A stretch of DNA of 10,167 bases. Source: Verrucomicrobiota bacterium (GTDB taxonomy: Bacteria; Verrucomicrobiota; Verrucomicrobiia; Opitutales; Opitutaceae). The translations under genes were made by a program, and so were the position numbers. Where the stretch lies: NCBI GenBank assembly GCA_023433275.1, contig JAEZDN010000106.1:1-10167 (forward strand), given 5' to 3'. The notes beneath the pieces were generated by a model, which did no database searches, was not told where the DNA came from, and worked only from the letters and a program-made list of their open reading frames with translations. This document shows positions 1 to 6,897 of the stretch, piece by piece (positions within the stretch are counted from its first letter, which is position 1; each line of letters begins with the position of its first letter).

Positions 1-158
1 GAGGGGACCCCGCCCACAAAAGGGGGAGTGCGGACCGGGGGGGGCATTGCGGGGTGGGGGCACCCCGCCCACAAAAGAGGGAGTGCGGACCGGGGTGTCG
101 CGGGGTGAGGGCACCCCGCCCACAGGGAAGGAATGTCGACCGGGGGCACCCCGTCCAC
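1..158 (-). repeat. Tandem cluster of GTGG-headed REP-like hairpins
   Basis: Read on the minus strand, four hairpins follow one another: 141-158 (degenerate, 5-bp stem), 100-123, 49-72, and one cut by the window edge at 1-17. The two complete copies have 8-bp perfect stems (GCGGGGTG paired with CACCCCGC) and a 4-base loop. Each is headed by GTGG (plus-strand CCAC just right of the stem; GTCC in the degenerate copy changes this to GTGGA). Linkers are also repeated: GTGCGGACCGGGG occurs at 28-40 and 83-95, and a related GTCGACCGGGG at 135-145. The cluster is therefore a tandem array with roughly 51-55-bp spacing rather than independent insertions. The nearest copy lies about 15 bases past the terC-family stop, so it could also act as a 3' hairpin for that transcript. 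The array may continue to the left of the window. Confidence 0.8.
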
Positions 159-173
159 AAAAGGGGGACCGGG

Positions 174-1136
174 TCAGTCCTTGCGGGGGGCGGGGATCAG
201 GACCGAGGCGAGGATTGAGGCGGCCAGCACGGTGCCGATGATGCTGAGCGACCAGCCGATCGGAACGTGGAAATCGAAATAGGTGGCGAGCATCTTGCCG
301 CCGACGAAGATCAGGATGACCGAGAGGCCGATGTTGATGAAACGGAAGAGCTTCATCACGCCGGAGACCGCGAAGTACAGCGAACGCAGGCCGAGGATCG
401 CAAAGATGTTCGAGGTGAAAATGATGAACTCGTTGCGGGTGATCGCGATGACGGCGGGGATGGAGTCGAGCGCGAACATCACGTCGGTCGTCTCCACGAT
501 CAGCAGCACCAGGAACATGGGCGTAGCGTGCCACTTGCCGCCGATCCGGGTGAAGAAATTGCCGCCATCAAAGGTGGGCGTGACGGGCATGAAGCGGCGC
601 GCGAGCCTGACCGCGGGGTTCTTCTCCGGATCAAAGCCATCCTCCTTCTTGGGCTGGGCGAGCTTGATGCCCGTGTAGATGAGGAAGGCGCCGAACACAT
701 AGATGATCCAGTGGAACTTGTTGATCAGGCTGACGCCCGCGAAAATGAACAGCGCCCGCATGACCACCGCGCCGATGATGCCCCAGAACAGCACGCGGTG
801 CTGGTAGCGCGGCTCCACGCGGAAGTACTGGAAGATGACGATGAACACGAAGACATTGTCGACGCTCAGGCAGAGCTCGATCAGGTAGCCGGTGAAAAAC
901 TCCAGGGCGGGCCGGCTGAGCTCGGTCGCGGGCATCTTGAAGGCGACGAGAAGATTGAATGCCATCGCCAGGCTGAACCAGACCGCGCACCAGCCCAACG
1001 CCTCCTTGAGGGAAACCTCGTGGGCCTTGCGGTTGAAGACACCCAGGTCGAGCGCGAGCATCGCGGCGACGAAGGTGATGAAACCGGCCCACGCCCACCA
1101 GGGCATGGTGCTGAACAGGGCGAGGGGAAGCGTCAT
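174..1136 (-). CDS. TerC-family integral membrane protein (Alx/YgdQ-like)
   Basis: A 320-residue polytopic membrane protein. It carries the two hallmark acidic motifs of the TerC family: ELCLSVDNVFVF near residues 87-98, and ETTDVMFALDSIPA near 215-228. These Asp residues sit in paired membrane helices and in characterised members are linked to metal-ion (Mn2+ or Ca2+) handling and tellurium-resistance-associated phenotypes. The length fits the Alx-type subgroup. The open frame extends upstream to 1241, but the extra 35 residues are Arg/Pro-rich and unlike a membrane-protein N-terminus. The Met at 1136 (MTLPLALFST) is chosen; Met at 1106 (MPWWAWAGF) is a credible alternative. No convincing Shine-Dalgarno precedes either. 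It diverges from the MscS-type channel gene. I see no yybP-ykoY manganese riboswitch in the 156-bp divergent gap, although such a leader controls E. coli alx. The family call is firm; the substrate is unknown. Confidence 0.93.
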   Translation of the reverse strand: MTLPLALFSTMPWWAWAGFITFVAAMLALDLGVFNRKAHEVSLKEALGWCAVWFSLAMAFNLLVAFKMPATELSRPALEFFTGYLIELCLSVDNVFVFIVIFQYFRVEPRYQHRVLFWGIIGAVVMRALFIFAGVSLINKFHWIIYVFGAFLIYTGIKLAQPKKEDGFDPEKNPAVRLARRFMPVTPTFDGGNFFTRIGGKWHATPMFLVLLIVETTDVMFALDSIPAVIAITRNEFIIFTSNIFAILGLRSLYFAVSGVMKLFRFINIGLSVILIFVGGKMLATYFDFHVPIGWSLSIIGTVLAASILASVLIPAPRKD

Positions 1137-1292
1137 GAGCCGCGGAGTGTGGGCAGAGCGTTGGGGCCGGGGCAAGCGGGGAGTGGGTGGAATGGCACGG
1201 GCTCGTTTGTAGTCGCGCGACGTCCGCACCCCGCGGACCAACCTTTGACTTTGACCGGCTCAGGATTTCAAACCAACGGTCTAACCCCTGCC

Positions 1293-2588
1293 ATGAAGAT
1301 TTTCCGCCATCTGCTCCTGGGTCTGATCATCATCGCTGCGCGGCTGACGGCCGGCGCCCAACAGACGCCGGCGGCCGCGGCCGAACAGCAAGCCACCACG
1401 ACCGCAGCCGCCGCCGCGACCGTGACCGGGCAGGTGCCGCCGCCGCCGGACATCCTGGAGAGCATCGTCGACGAGATCCTGCAGGTTTTCGATGTGCGCA
1501 GCCACGAGAACACGGTCACGCATTTCACCATTGCGGCGATCTTCCTCATTGCGGGCCTGTTGCTGCGGCGGGTGGTGACGGCGCTGTTCTTCGCGCAGCT
1601 GAAGAAGATGGCGTCGCGCACGAGCAGCACCTTTGACGACAAGCTGCTGCCGGCCCTCGAGTCCCCGGCGGCGACGTTTGTGATGCTGGTGGGTATTTTT
1701 GCCGCGCTCAATGTGTTGAAGCTGCCCGATGCGAGCGACCAGGCGGTCGAATACGGTCGGACGGTCGCCTTCTCGCTGGTGGTCTTCTGGGGGTTGATCC
1801 GGGCGTTCGGCGCGGTGCTGGATCATCTGCAGGAAATCGCCCAGCGCCGGAAGATGGGCGTGGCGGCGTTCATGCCGTGGATCAAGAAGACGCTGATCAG
1901 CATCTTCGCGGTGTTCGGGGTGCTGATGGTGGTGCAGAGCCTGGGCTTCGACGTGAAGGCCCTGCTCGCGGGCCTCGGCATCGGCGGCCTGGCCTTTGCC
2001 CTCGCGGCGCAGGACACGCTGGCGAACGTCTTTGGGTCGGTGGTGGTGGCCATCGACCAGCCGTTCAAGATCGGCGAGGCGATCCGGGTGGCGGGCAACA
2101 CGGGCACGGTGGAGGACATCGGGTTGCGCTCCACCAAGCTGCGGCTGGCGGACCGGTCGCTGATGGCGATTCCGAACAAGCTGGTGGCGGCCGAGGCGAT
2201 CACGAACTTCTCGCGATTCACGGCGCGCCGGGTGGAGCAGGTGCTCAGCCTGACCTATGCCGCGAAGGCGGACCAGCTGGAGGGGATTGTCGCGGACATC
2301 CGGGCGTTGATCAACGCGGAGCCGGAGGTCAACCCGGCGGAAACCCAGGTTTGGTTTCGCGACCTCAATGCGTCGTCGCTGGACGTGTGGGTGGTGTACA
2401 TGACAAAGTCCCCGGACTTCGTGAAGTCGATGGCGCTGCGTCAGCGGTTGAATCTCGCATTCATGCGCGCGGTTGAAGCGCGCGGGCTGGAGTTCGCGTA
2501 TCCGACGCAGACGCTGCACATCGCGTCGGTGCCGGGGCGGGACGACCCGCGAGTTGCGTCTGGCGTGCCGCCGGCAGGGCGCGGGTGA
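1293..2588 (+). CDS. MscS-family mechanosensitive ion channel
   Basis: A 431-residue protein. Residues 1-22 form a signal peptide (basic MKIFRH, hydrophobic core, AGA cleavage site), followed by an Ala/Thr/Pro-rich linker to about residue 52. Membrane segments lie near 76-101, 124-142, 155-175 and 198-216. The MscS core follows: a Gly/Ala-rich pore helix at about 221-250 (ALLAGLGIGGLAFALAAQ), then the beta domain with VAIDQPFKIGEAI, GTVEDIGLRST and the IPN motif near 293-295. The C-terminal cytoplasmic alpha-beta part ends near FAYPTQTLHI. Such channels release solutes during hypo-osmotic shock from the inner membrane. The length is intermediate between E. coli MscS and the large multi-TM paralogues. 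Start: ATG 1293 gives a perfect signal peptide, while the open frame upstream is antisense to the TerC gene. Two adjacent TTGAC hexamers (1245-1256) could be a -35 region, but I found no good -10. Confidence 0.93.
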   Translation: MKIFRHLLLGLIIIAARLTAGAQQTPAAAAEQQATTTAAAAATVTGQVPPPPDILESIVDEILQVFDVRSHENTVTHFTIAAIFLIAGLLLRRVVTALFFAQLKKMASRTSSTFDDKLLPALESPAATFVMLVGIFAALNVLKLPDASDQAVEYGRTVAFSLVVFWGLIRAFGAVLDHLQEIAQRRKMGVAAFMPWIKKTLISIFAVFGVLMVVQSLGFDVKALLAGLGIGGLAFALAAQDTLANVFGSVVVAIDQPFKIGEAIRVAGNTGTVEDIGLRSTKLRLADRSLMAIPNKLVAAEAITNFSRFTARRVEQVLSLTYAAKADQLEGIVADIRALINAEPEVNPAETQVWFRDLNASSLDVWVVYMTKSPDFVKSMALRQRLNLAFMRAVEARGLEFAYPTQTLHIASVPGRDDPRVASGVPPAGRG

Positions 2589-2610
2589 GGCAAGCCGGGG
2601 ACGCGGAACT

Positions 2611-2634
2611 GCCGGGTGAGGGCACCCGGCCCAC
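2611..2634 (-). repeat. GTGG-headed REP-like hairpin
   Basis: An 8-bp perfect stem (GCCGGGTG at 2611-2618, CACCCGGC at 2623-2630) with a 4-base loop and CCAC at 2631-2634, which is GTGG on the minus strand. It is the same design as the elements at 49-123, 2725-2747 and 6938-6961. It starts 22 bases after the MscS-type gene stop and could fold as a 3' hairpin in that mRNA, but it has no U-tract. Confidence 0.8.
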
Positions 2635-2660
2635 AGGCTGTATGGTCGGCGCGCGGGCGC

Positions 2661-2706
2661 TCACCTCGCGGGCGAGCTCGCCCGGCGGCGGGGCGGCATG
2701 AGGTGA
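2661..2706. repeat. Nested palindrome between convergent genes
   Basis: A perfect 16-bp palindrome (CGGGCGAGCTCGCCCG, 2669-2684) lies inside a 7-bp inverted repeat (TCACCTC at 2661-2667, GAGGTGA at 2700-2706). It sits between the convergent stops at 2588 and 2762. The hairpin reads equally on both strands, so a bidirectional transcription stop is possible, but there is no T-run on either side. The core resembles the stem of the element at 9927-9950. Confidence 0.55.
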
Positions 2707-2724
2707 GGCGGGGCGTGGGAAATT

Positions 2725-2747
2725 GCCGGGTGGGGCACCCGGCCCAC
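2725..2747 (-). repeat. GTGG-headed REP-like hairpin after the permease gene
   Basis: Stem GCCGGGTG (2725-2732) and CACCCGGC (2736-2743), with a 3-base loop and minus-strand head GTGG (2744-2747). On the transcript of the permease gene it begins 14 bases after the stop codon. It could therefore protect the 3' end or slow transcription at the end of the operon. Confidence 0.8.
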
Positions 2748-2761
2748 AGGGTGGGAGCGGA

Positions 2762-3895
2762 TCAGTCCAGCGTCTGGCGGTAGCGTTTCACGCCGATGGT
2801 CATGGCCGCGGCGAGGAAGAGGAGCAGGGGCCACAAGTGGGGAGCGATCTCGCCGACGCCGTTCCCCTTGAGCAGGATGCCGCGCACGATGCGGAGGAAG
2901 TGCGTGAGTGGCAGGCAGGAGCCGATCGCCTGGGCCCAGTCGGGCATGCCGCGGAAGGGAAACATGAATCCGGAGAGCAGGATCGAGGGCAGGAAGAAGA
3001 AGAACGCCATCTGCATGGCCTGGAGCTGGTTTTTCGCGAGCGTCGAGAACGTGATGCCCACGGCCAGGTTGGCGGCGATGAAGAGGAGGGCGACGGCGTA
3101 GAGAAGCGGCAGGCTGCCGACCATGGGGACGCGGAAGAGGAAGCGCGCGGCGAGGAGGATCAGGGTCACCTGCACATAGCCGACGGCGATGTAGGGCACG
3201 ATTTTCCCGATCATGACCTCGGCCGGGCGGACGGGCGTCGCGAGAAGGTTTTCCATCGTGCCGCGCTCGCGCTCGCGGGTGATGGCGAGGCCGGTGATGA
3301 CCACCATGGTCATGGTGAGGACGACGCCCATCAAGCCGGGCACGACGTTGTATTGGGTGATGTTCTCGGGGTTGTAGTGGGCGTGGAGCCGGAAATCCAC
3401 CGGGCCCGCCGTGCCGCGCAAATGGGCGAGCGGGCCGGGCAGGTCGCGGTCGAAGATGTTTGCGGTGATGGTGCGGGCGGCGGCGACCGCCGGGCCGGTG
3501 GCGGCGGGATCGGAGGCGTCGGCCTCGATCAGCACGCTCGGTCGTTCCCCGCGGAGGAGCCGGCGGCTGAAATCCGCCGGGATGTTGACCACGAACTGCA
3601 CTTTCCCGAGCTCAAGGAGCTGGCGCGCCTCGGCCTCGGTGGCGGCCTCGTGCGTGAGGGTGAAATAGCCGCTGTGCCGGAGCGCGGCGACGAGCGAGCG
3701 GGCAAACGGGCCCTGGTCGGCCGAGCGGATGGCGGTGGGCAGGTGCTTGGGGTCCGAGTTGATGGCGAATCCGAAGAGCACCAATTGCATCAGCGGAATG
3801 CCGACCATCATGCCAAACGTCACGCGATCGCGCTTCATTTGGATGAATTCCTTGAGCACGATGGCCCACAGGCGATGGAAGGTGAACCGGGTCAT
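2762..3895 (-). CDS. ABC-2 type permease (YbhR/YbhS-like)
   Basis: A 377-residue membrane subunit of a drug- or lipid-type ABC exporter. It has the ABC-2 layout with a large extracytoplasmic insertion: a cytoplasmic N-terminus (VLKEFIQMKRDR), a first membrane segment at about residues 26-45, then a soluble domain to about 180. Five more segments follow in 181-375. The conserved coupling motif RERERGTMENLLATPVRP (207-224) follows the second membrane segment, and FPFRGMPDWAQ (312-322) is the typical loop before the last helices. It is the final gene of the TetR-HlyD-ATPase-permease operon and presumably acts as a homodimer with the ATPase. E. coli YbhFSR has two permeases, but only one is visible here, separated from the ATPase by a 376-bp repeat-bearing gap. 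ATG 3895 is preceded by TCCGCCC, not a Shine-Dalgarno. The family is secure; the exported substrate is unknown. Confidence 0.93.
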   Translation of the reverse strand: MTRFTFHRLWAIVLKEFIQMKRDRVTFGMMVGIPLMQLVLFGFAINSDPKHLPTAIRSADQGPFARSLVAALRHSGYFTLTHEAATEAEARQLLELGKVQFVVNIPADFSRRLLRGERPSVLIEADASDPAATGPAVAAARTITANIFDRDLPGPLAHLRGTAGPVDFRLHAHYNPENITQYNVVPGLMGVVLTMTMVVITGLAITRERERGTMENLLATPVRPAEVMIGKIVPYIAVGYVQVTLILLAARFLFRVPMVGSLPLLYAVALLFIAANLAVGITFSTLAKNQLQAMQMAFFFFLPSILLSGFMFPFRGMPDWAQAIGSCLPLTHFLRIVRGILLKGNGVGEIAPHLWPLLLFLAAAMTIGVKRYRQTLD

Positions 3896-4034
3896 GGGCG
3901 GATCTTAAGAGGACATCGCGTAGAAACGCGGGCTTGCTGCGTCCTTCGCCTTTCGTCGTGAGCGGCGAGCTTGGTCGCGCCCCATCGAACCTGTGAGTGT
4001 CGCCGGCGAGATGCGCGCCACATGATCCGAGTGA
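3896..4034. other. Non-coding part of the ATPase-permease gap
   Basis: This stretch has no supportable gene. Short open frames cross it in several registers but show no family features. At 3920-3942 a GTAG is followed by an imperfect stem (ACGCGGG, CTTG, CTGCGT) that may be a decayed REP-like element. I see no internal promoter good enough to report for the permease. Confidence 0.4.
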
Positions 4035-4248
4035 GGGCGCAGCAAGTCTGCGCCCCTACGGGAAAGAGAGAAGAGATCGTGCAGCGAGTCTGCGACCCTA
4101 CGGGAAGGAGAGCAGAGATGGCGCAGCGAGTCCGCGATCCCACGGGAAGGAGAGCAGAGATGGTGCAGCGAGTCTGCGCCCCTACGGGAAGGAGAGCAGA
4201 GATGGCGCAACGAGTCCGCGATCCTACGGGGCGCAGGCGAGCGATGGC
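4035..4248 (-). repeat. Five-copy 42-bp tandem REP-like array inside an operon
   Basis: Five units start at 4039, 4081, 4123, 4165 and 4207, each exactly 42 bp. Each carries on the minus strand a GTAG or GTGG head (plus-strand CTAC/CCAC at 4056, 4098, 4140, 4182 and 4224), then an interrupted stem and a linker (GGGAAGGAGAGCAGAGATGG on the plus strand). The first copy is the best hairpin: GGGCGCAG at 4035-4042 pairs perfectly with CTGCGCCC at 4048-4055. Units 2 and 4 differ at one position, while units 3 and 5 share TCCGCGATCC, which suggests an 84-bp two-unit duplication. The array lies in the transcribed spacer between ATPase and permease genes. Because 42 is a multiple of three and the unit lacks stops in several frames, long spurious open frames cross it. 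Confidence 0.88.
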
Positions 4249-4271
4249 GGTCGTGCGGTGAAACCCGAGGC

Positions 4272-5204
4272 TCATTTGAAATGATCCTCCGCGTGGTCCA
4301 TGAGGCAGATGAAGACGTCCTCGAGGCTCGAGGGGATCTCGCGGCAGTCCTGAGCCGGCTGGCGCGCGAACTCGATGGCGGAGCGCAGGAGAGCGGGGTC
4401 GTGTCCGCTGGCATGCAGCGTGTTGCCGAAAGCCACCACTTGTTCGACGCCGGGCTGGGTGCGCAGGTTCGCGGCGGTGGCGGGCAGGTCCGGTCCGCTG
4501 ATGCGCCACGTGTGGAGGCCCGCGCTGGCCACGACCTCCCGCAGGGTGCCGTGCGTGAGGAGGGACCCGTAGGCGAGGTAGGCGAGCCGATGGCACCGCT
4601 CGGCCTCATCCATGTAATGGGTGGTGATGAGCACGGTGAGGCCGCCGGCGGCGAGCTGGTGAATCTCGTCCCAGAACTCGCGCCGGGCCTTCGGGTCGAC
4701 GCCGGCGGTGGGCTCGTCGAGGAGCAGGAGTTGCGGCGAATGAATCAGGGCGGCCGCGAGTGCGAGGCGTTGTTTCCAACCGCCTGAGAGCTGGCCGGCC
4801 AGCTGGTGGCTGCGGTTGGCGAGGCCGAGGCGGTCGAGGCTTCGCTGCACGGCGGCGGCGCGATCGGGGACATCATAAACGCGGGCGATGAAGTCCAGAT
4901 TCTCGCGAATGCTGAGGTCCTCGTAGTAACTGAATTTTTGCGTCATGTAGCCGACCTGCCGCTTGATCGCGGCCTGGCCGGTGCGCAGGTCGTGGCCGAG
5001 GCAGGTGCCGGAGCCGGCGTCGGGCGTGAGCAGCCCGCAGAGCATGCGGATGAACGTGGTCTTGCCCGAGCCGTTGGGTCCGAGGAAACCGTAGATCTCG
5101 CCACGGCGAACCTGCAGGCTCACGCGGTCGACGACGGTTTTCGAACCGAAGCGCTTGGTCACGCCGGTGACGTCGATGACGAAGTCCGGGGGAGAAGAAG
5201 ACAT
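4272..5204 (-). CDS. ABC transporter ATP-binding protein, exporter type
   Basis: A 310-residue single-domain ATPase that powers the adjacent ABC-2 permease from the cytoplasmic side. All nucleotide-binding motifs are intact: Walker A GPNGSGKTT (42-50), Q-loop Gln89, signature LSGGWKQR (139-146), Walker B LLLLDEP (159-165), D-loop AGVD (167-170) and switch His196 in TTHYMDEAER. The C-terminal 100 residues form the extra domain usual for the CcmA/DrrA/YbhF group, with the SSLEDVF motif near the end that characterises exporter ATPases. E. coli YbhF carries two fused ATPase domains, but this one has a single domain, so a homodimer is expected. The start at 5204 lies 26 bases after the HlyD stop, and that gap is filled almost entirely by a REP-like hairpin. 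No Shine-Dalgarno is visible (TCCGCCC precedes ATG), so translation may rely on coupling or an unstructured-start mechanism. Confidence 0.95.
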   Translation of the reverse strand: MSSSPPDFVIDVTGVTKRFGSKTVVDRVSLQVRRGEIYGFLGPNGSGKTTFIRMLCGLLTPDAGSGTCLGHDLRTGQAAIKRQVGYMTQKFSYYEDLSIRENLDFIARVYDVPDRAAAVQRSLDRLGLANRSHQLAGQLSGGWKQRLALAAALIHSPQLLLLDEPTAGVDPKARREFWDEIHQLAAGGLTVLITTHYMDEAERCHRLAYLAYGSLLTHGTLREVVASAGLHTWRISGPDLPATAANLRTQPGVEQVVAFGNTLHASGHDPALLRSAIEFARQPAQDCREIPSSLEDVFICLMDHAEDHFK

Positions 5205-5211
5205 GGGCGGA

Positions 5212-5234
5212 GGCCGGTCGGAGACCGGCCCTAC
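5212..5234 (-). repeat. GTAG-headed REP-like hairpin overlapping the HlyD stop codon
   Basis: A perfect 8-bp stem (GGCCGGTC at 5212-5219, GACCGGCC at 5223-5230) with a 3-base loop and CTAC at 5231-5234, which is GTAG on the minus strand. The TAG of this head is the stop codon of the membrane-fusion gene. The hairpin then occupies nearly all of the 26 bases before the ATPase start, where a ribosome-binding site would be expected. Confidence 0.85.
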
Positions 5235-6196
5235 CTGGCCGGCGTCACTTCCACGGGCTGGCCGGGATGGAGATCGCCGGCGACGGCGGGGTCGAAGACG
5301 GCTTCGACCATGAACACCAGTTTGCTGCGGTTCTCGCGGTTATAGAGGACGGGTGGCGTGTACTCCGGTTGGGGGGAAAGGTAGATGACGCGTGCTTCGA
5401 GCGGTTGCGCGCGGCCGGTGAGGGTGACGTGGGCGAGGTCGCCCGTCTTCAGCGCGCCAAATCCGGCTTCGGGGACGAAGAATCGAACCTTGAGGTTTTC
5501 GGGGGGAAGGAGCGCGACGATCGGTGAGCCGGCGGTGGCGAACTCGCCCTCGCGGAAGAGGGTGTCGTACACCAGACCGGCGCGCGGCGCGGCCTGGGTC
5601 TTTTGGGCGACAGCCCAGCCGGTGCGGTCGAGCGCGGCCTGGGCGGCGGCCACTTCCGCCTCGGCGGCGGCGATCAGATCGGTGCGTGCGCCGAGTTGGG
5701 CGGCGGCGAGTTGGGCGGCGGCCTCGCCGATGAGGGCGAGATCGCGCTCGTGTGCCAGGCGCGCGCGATCGAAGTCATCTTCCGAGACCACGGCGGTTTC
5801 CCGGAGGCGCGTGACCCGGGCGAGTTCGAGCCCGGACAATTCGGCGGCGGTGCCGGCCTGGGCGTGGCGGGCCTCGAGCACGGCGAGTTCGGCGGGGCGC
5901 TGGCCCTTTCGCAGGTCGGCGAGGCGGGCGCGAGCCTGGCGCAGGCGCTCGGCGGCCTCGCCGAGGGCGGCGGTTTCCGCGCCTTGCTCGAGGCGGAACA
6001 ATTCGTCCCCGGCGGCGACTTGGGCGCCCTTCTGGACGGACAGTTTTTCGAGGCGGCCGGGGAGGGGGGCGGCGACGTAGACGAATTCGCCCTCCAGGTA
6101 GCCCTGGTAGGCGGCGGTTCCGGCCGGCCGGCAGGCGACGAGGAGAAGTCCGGCCAAGCCGGCGAGCAGGGCGTTAGCGGGGGAATAGTTTTTCAT
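5231..6196 (-). CDS. HlyD/YbhG-like periplasmic membrane-fusion lipoprotein
   Basis: A 321-residue adaptor linking the inner-membrane ABC exporter to the periplasm and probably an outer-membrane channel. Residues 1-22 form a lipoprotein signal ending in the lipobox LVAC, with Cys22 as lipid-modified residue. The first half of the barrel-sandwich domain (YVAAPLPGRLEKLSVQKGAQV, about 40-60, given here as adjacent pieces YVAAPLPGRL and EKLSVQKGAQV) is followed by a long Ala/Glu/Arg-rich alpha-helical hairpin (about 72-205). The second lipoyl half (RAGLVYDTLFREGEFATAGS) and a beta-barrel with FFVPEAGFGALKTGD follow. The start at 6196 is preferred over an upstream Met at 6232 because AAGGA lies just before it and it yields an intact lipoprotein signal. 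It overlaps the 3' end of the TetR gene by 23 bases, so the two are co-transcribed and probably translationally coupled. Its stop codon is formed by a REP-like head. The substrate is unknown. Confidence 0.92.
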   Translation of the reverse strand: MKNYSPANALLAGLAGLLLVACRPAGTAAYQGYLEGEFVYVAAPLPGRLEKLSVQKGAQVAAGDELFRLEQGAETAALGEAAERLRQARARLADLRKGQRPAELAVLEARHAQAGTAAELSGLELARVTRLRETAVVSEDDFDRARLAHERDLALIGEAAAQLAAAQLGARTDLIAAAEAEVAAAQAALDRTGWAVAQKTQAAPRAGLVYDTLFREGEFATAGSPIVALLPPENLKVRFFVPEAGFGALKTGDLAHVTLTGRAQPLEARVIYLSPQPEYTPPVLYNRENRSKLVFMVEAVFDPAVAGDLHPGQPVEVTPAR

Positions 6197-6812
6197 GTTC
6201 CTTGCGTCCGGCGGGGGTGAGGAGACCGCCAAAGAAGAGGTCGATGGCGCGGGGGAGGAGTTCGCGAGGGGCGAGGTGGAGACGATCGAGTGCGGCGGGT
6301 TGGACGAGGCCCTGCATGGCCTGCAGAAAGAATTCGCCGGCGAAGGCGGGGCTGATGTCGGGGCGGACCTTGCCGGCGATCTGTCCCTCCTCGATGAAAC
6401 GTCCGAAGATGTAGGGGATGTTCTTTTGCCGCATCTCGACCATGAGTTCGTGGAGGTCGGGGGCGAAGCGCTGGAGGTCGCGCAGGGTGCGGGGATTGAG
6501 GAGGGCGAGCCGCTGGACCATGCCCTCGGCGAAGCCGCGGAGCTTTTCCGAGAACCCGAGGTGGCGGTTGGCCAGCAAGGCGTCGGCGTCAGCGCGGATT
6601 TCCCGGCCGAGCTGTTCGATGACGGCGCGCATGATCTCCTCCTTGCCGGCGAAATGGACGTAGAGGGTCTTTTTGCTCATGCCGAGCTCGGCGGCGAGGT
6701 CGTCCATGGTGCAGGAGCAGTATCCATGCGCGAAGAAGTGTTCGCGCGCCTGGCGGAGGATGCGCGTGACGGTCGGGTCGGGAGCGGGGGAAGTTGGGGG
6801 CTTGGTAGCCAT
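6174..6812 (-). CDS. TetR/AcrR-family transcriptional regulator
   Basis: A 212-residue repressor-type protein. The N-terminal DNA-binding domain has the family pattern: ILRQAREHFFAHGY (18-31), then the helix-turn-helix TMDDLAAELGMSKKTLYVHF (35-54) followed by GKEEIM. The rest (about 65-200) is a helical ligand-binding and dimerisation domain with little sequence constraint; it includes a PDLHELMVEMRQKN stretch and a QAMQGLVQP segment. It is the first gene of the efflux operon and overlaps the membrane-fusion gene, so it most likely represses its own operon and is released by a pump substrate. A perfect inverted repeat two bases upstream of its start codon is the obvious target. There is no Shine-Dalgarno, and the start codon lies directly against the operator, so the mRNA may be leaderless or have a very short leader. 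Confidence 0.94.
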   Translation of the reverse strand: MATKPPTSPAPDPTVTRILRQAREHFFAHGYCSCTMDDLAAELGMSKKTLYVHFAGKEEIMRAVIEQLGREIRADADALLANRHLGFSEKLRGFAEGMVQRLALLNPRTLRDLQRFAPDLHELMVEMRQKNIPYIFGRFIEEGQIAGKVRPDISPAFAGEFFLQAMQGLVQPAALDRLHLAPRELLPRAIDLFFGGLLTPAGRKEHEKLFPR

Positions 6813-6813
6813 G

Positions 6814-6841
6814 GGAAACTAGAAAGGTATTTCTAGTTTCC
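6814..6841. promoter_or_regulatory. Probable TetR operator, perfect 12+4+12 inverted repeat
   Basis: GGAAACTAGAAA (6814-6825) and TTTCTAGTTTCC (6830-6841) are perfectly complementary, separated by GGTA. The site is AT-rich in a very GC-rich region, lies directly before the TetR start at 6812, and overlaps the likely core promoter. Length and symmetry fit an operator bound by a TetR dimer or pair of dimers. Autoregulation is inferred from position. Confidence 0.85.
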
Positions 6842-6849
6842 AACGTCAA
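6824..6849 (-). promoter_or_regulatory. Probable sigma-70-like promoter of the efflux operon
   Basis: On the minus strand TTGACG (6849-6844) matches five of six bases of a -35 box and abuts the outer arm of the operator. The -10 is uncertain: TACCTT (6829-6824) is possible but the spacing is short (14 bases), while later hexamers in the operator's proximal arm fit poorly. Transcription would begin a few bases before the TetR ATG. Repressor binding would cover the spacer and -10. Confidence 0.5.
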
Positions 6850-6897
6850 GGCTGGAAAAGGGGATGGGCGCCGGCGTTGGGAACTCACGTTGTGATC

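Noticed and set aside
267..1292. Long plus-strand open frame running into the MscS-type gene
   Set aside because: It is antisense to the TerC-family gene and encodes Asp/Glu/His/Arg-rich low-complexity sequence typical of GC-rich shadow frames. The signal peptide begins at 1293.
1137..1292. yybP-ykoY manganese riboswitch before the TerC-family gene
   Set aside because: The conserved paired motifs of that riboswitch are not visible on the minus strand of this gap.
2611..2747. Classical intrinsic terminators for the MscS and permease genes
   Set aside because: The hairpins are strong but have no T-run on either strand. They match the dispersed repeat families, so they are listed as repeats with possible secondary terminator action.
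2723..3961. 412-codon plus-strand open frame over the permease
   Set aside because: It is the complement of a clear ABC-2 permease; the protein is Gly/Glu/His/Asp-rich without any domain.
4035..4248. Possible CRISPR array
   Set aside because: Units are directly contiguous and the linkers are also repeated, so there are no unique spacers; no cas genes are present.
3971..4284. Repetitive short proteins readable in several frames across the 42-bp array
   Set aside because: The frames stay open because the unit is 14 codons long and lacks stops. They have no start signals, and the better explanation is a REP-like array.
6197..6232. Upstream start of the HlyD-like gene at 6232
   Set aside because: It would bury the lipoprotein signal behind 12 residues, whereas the Met at 6196 has AAGGA before it and gives a standard lipoprotein leader.
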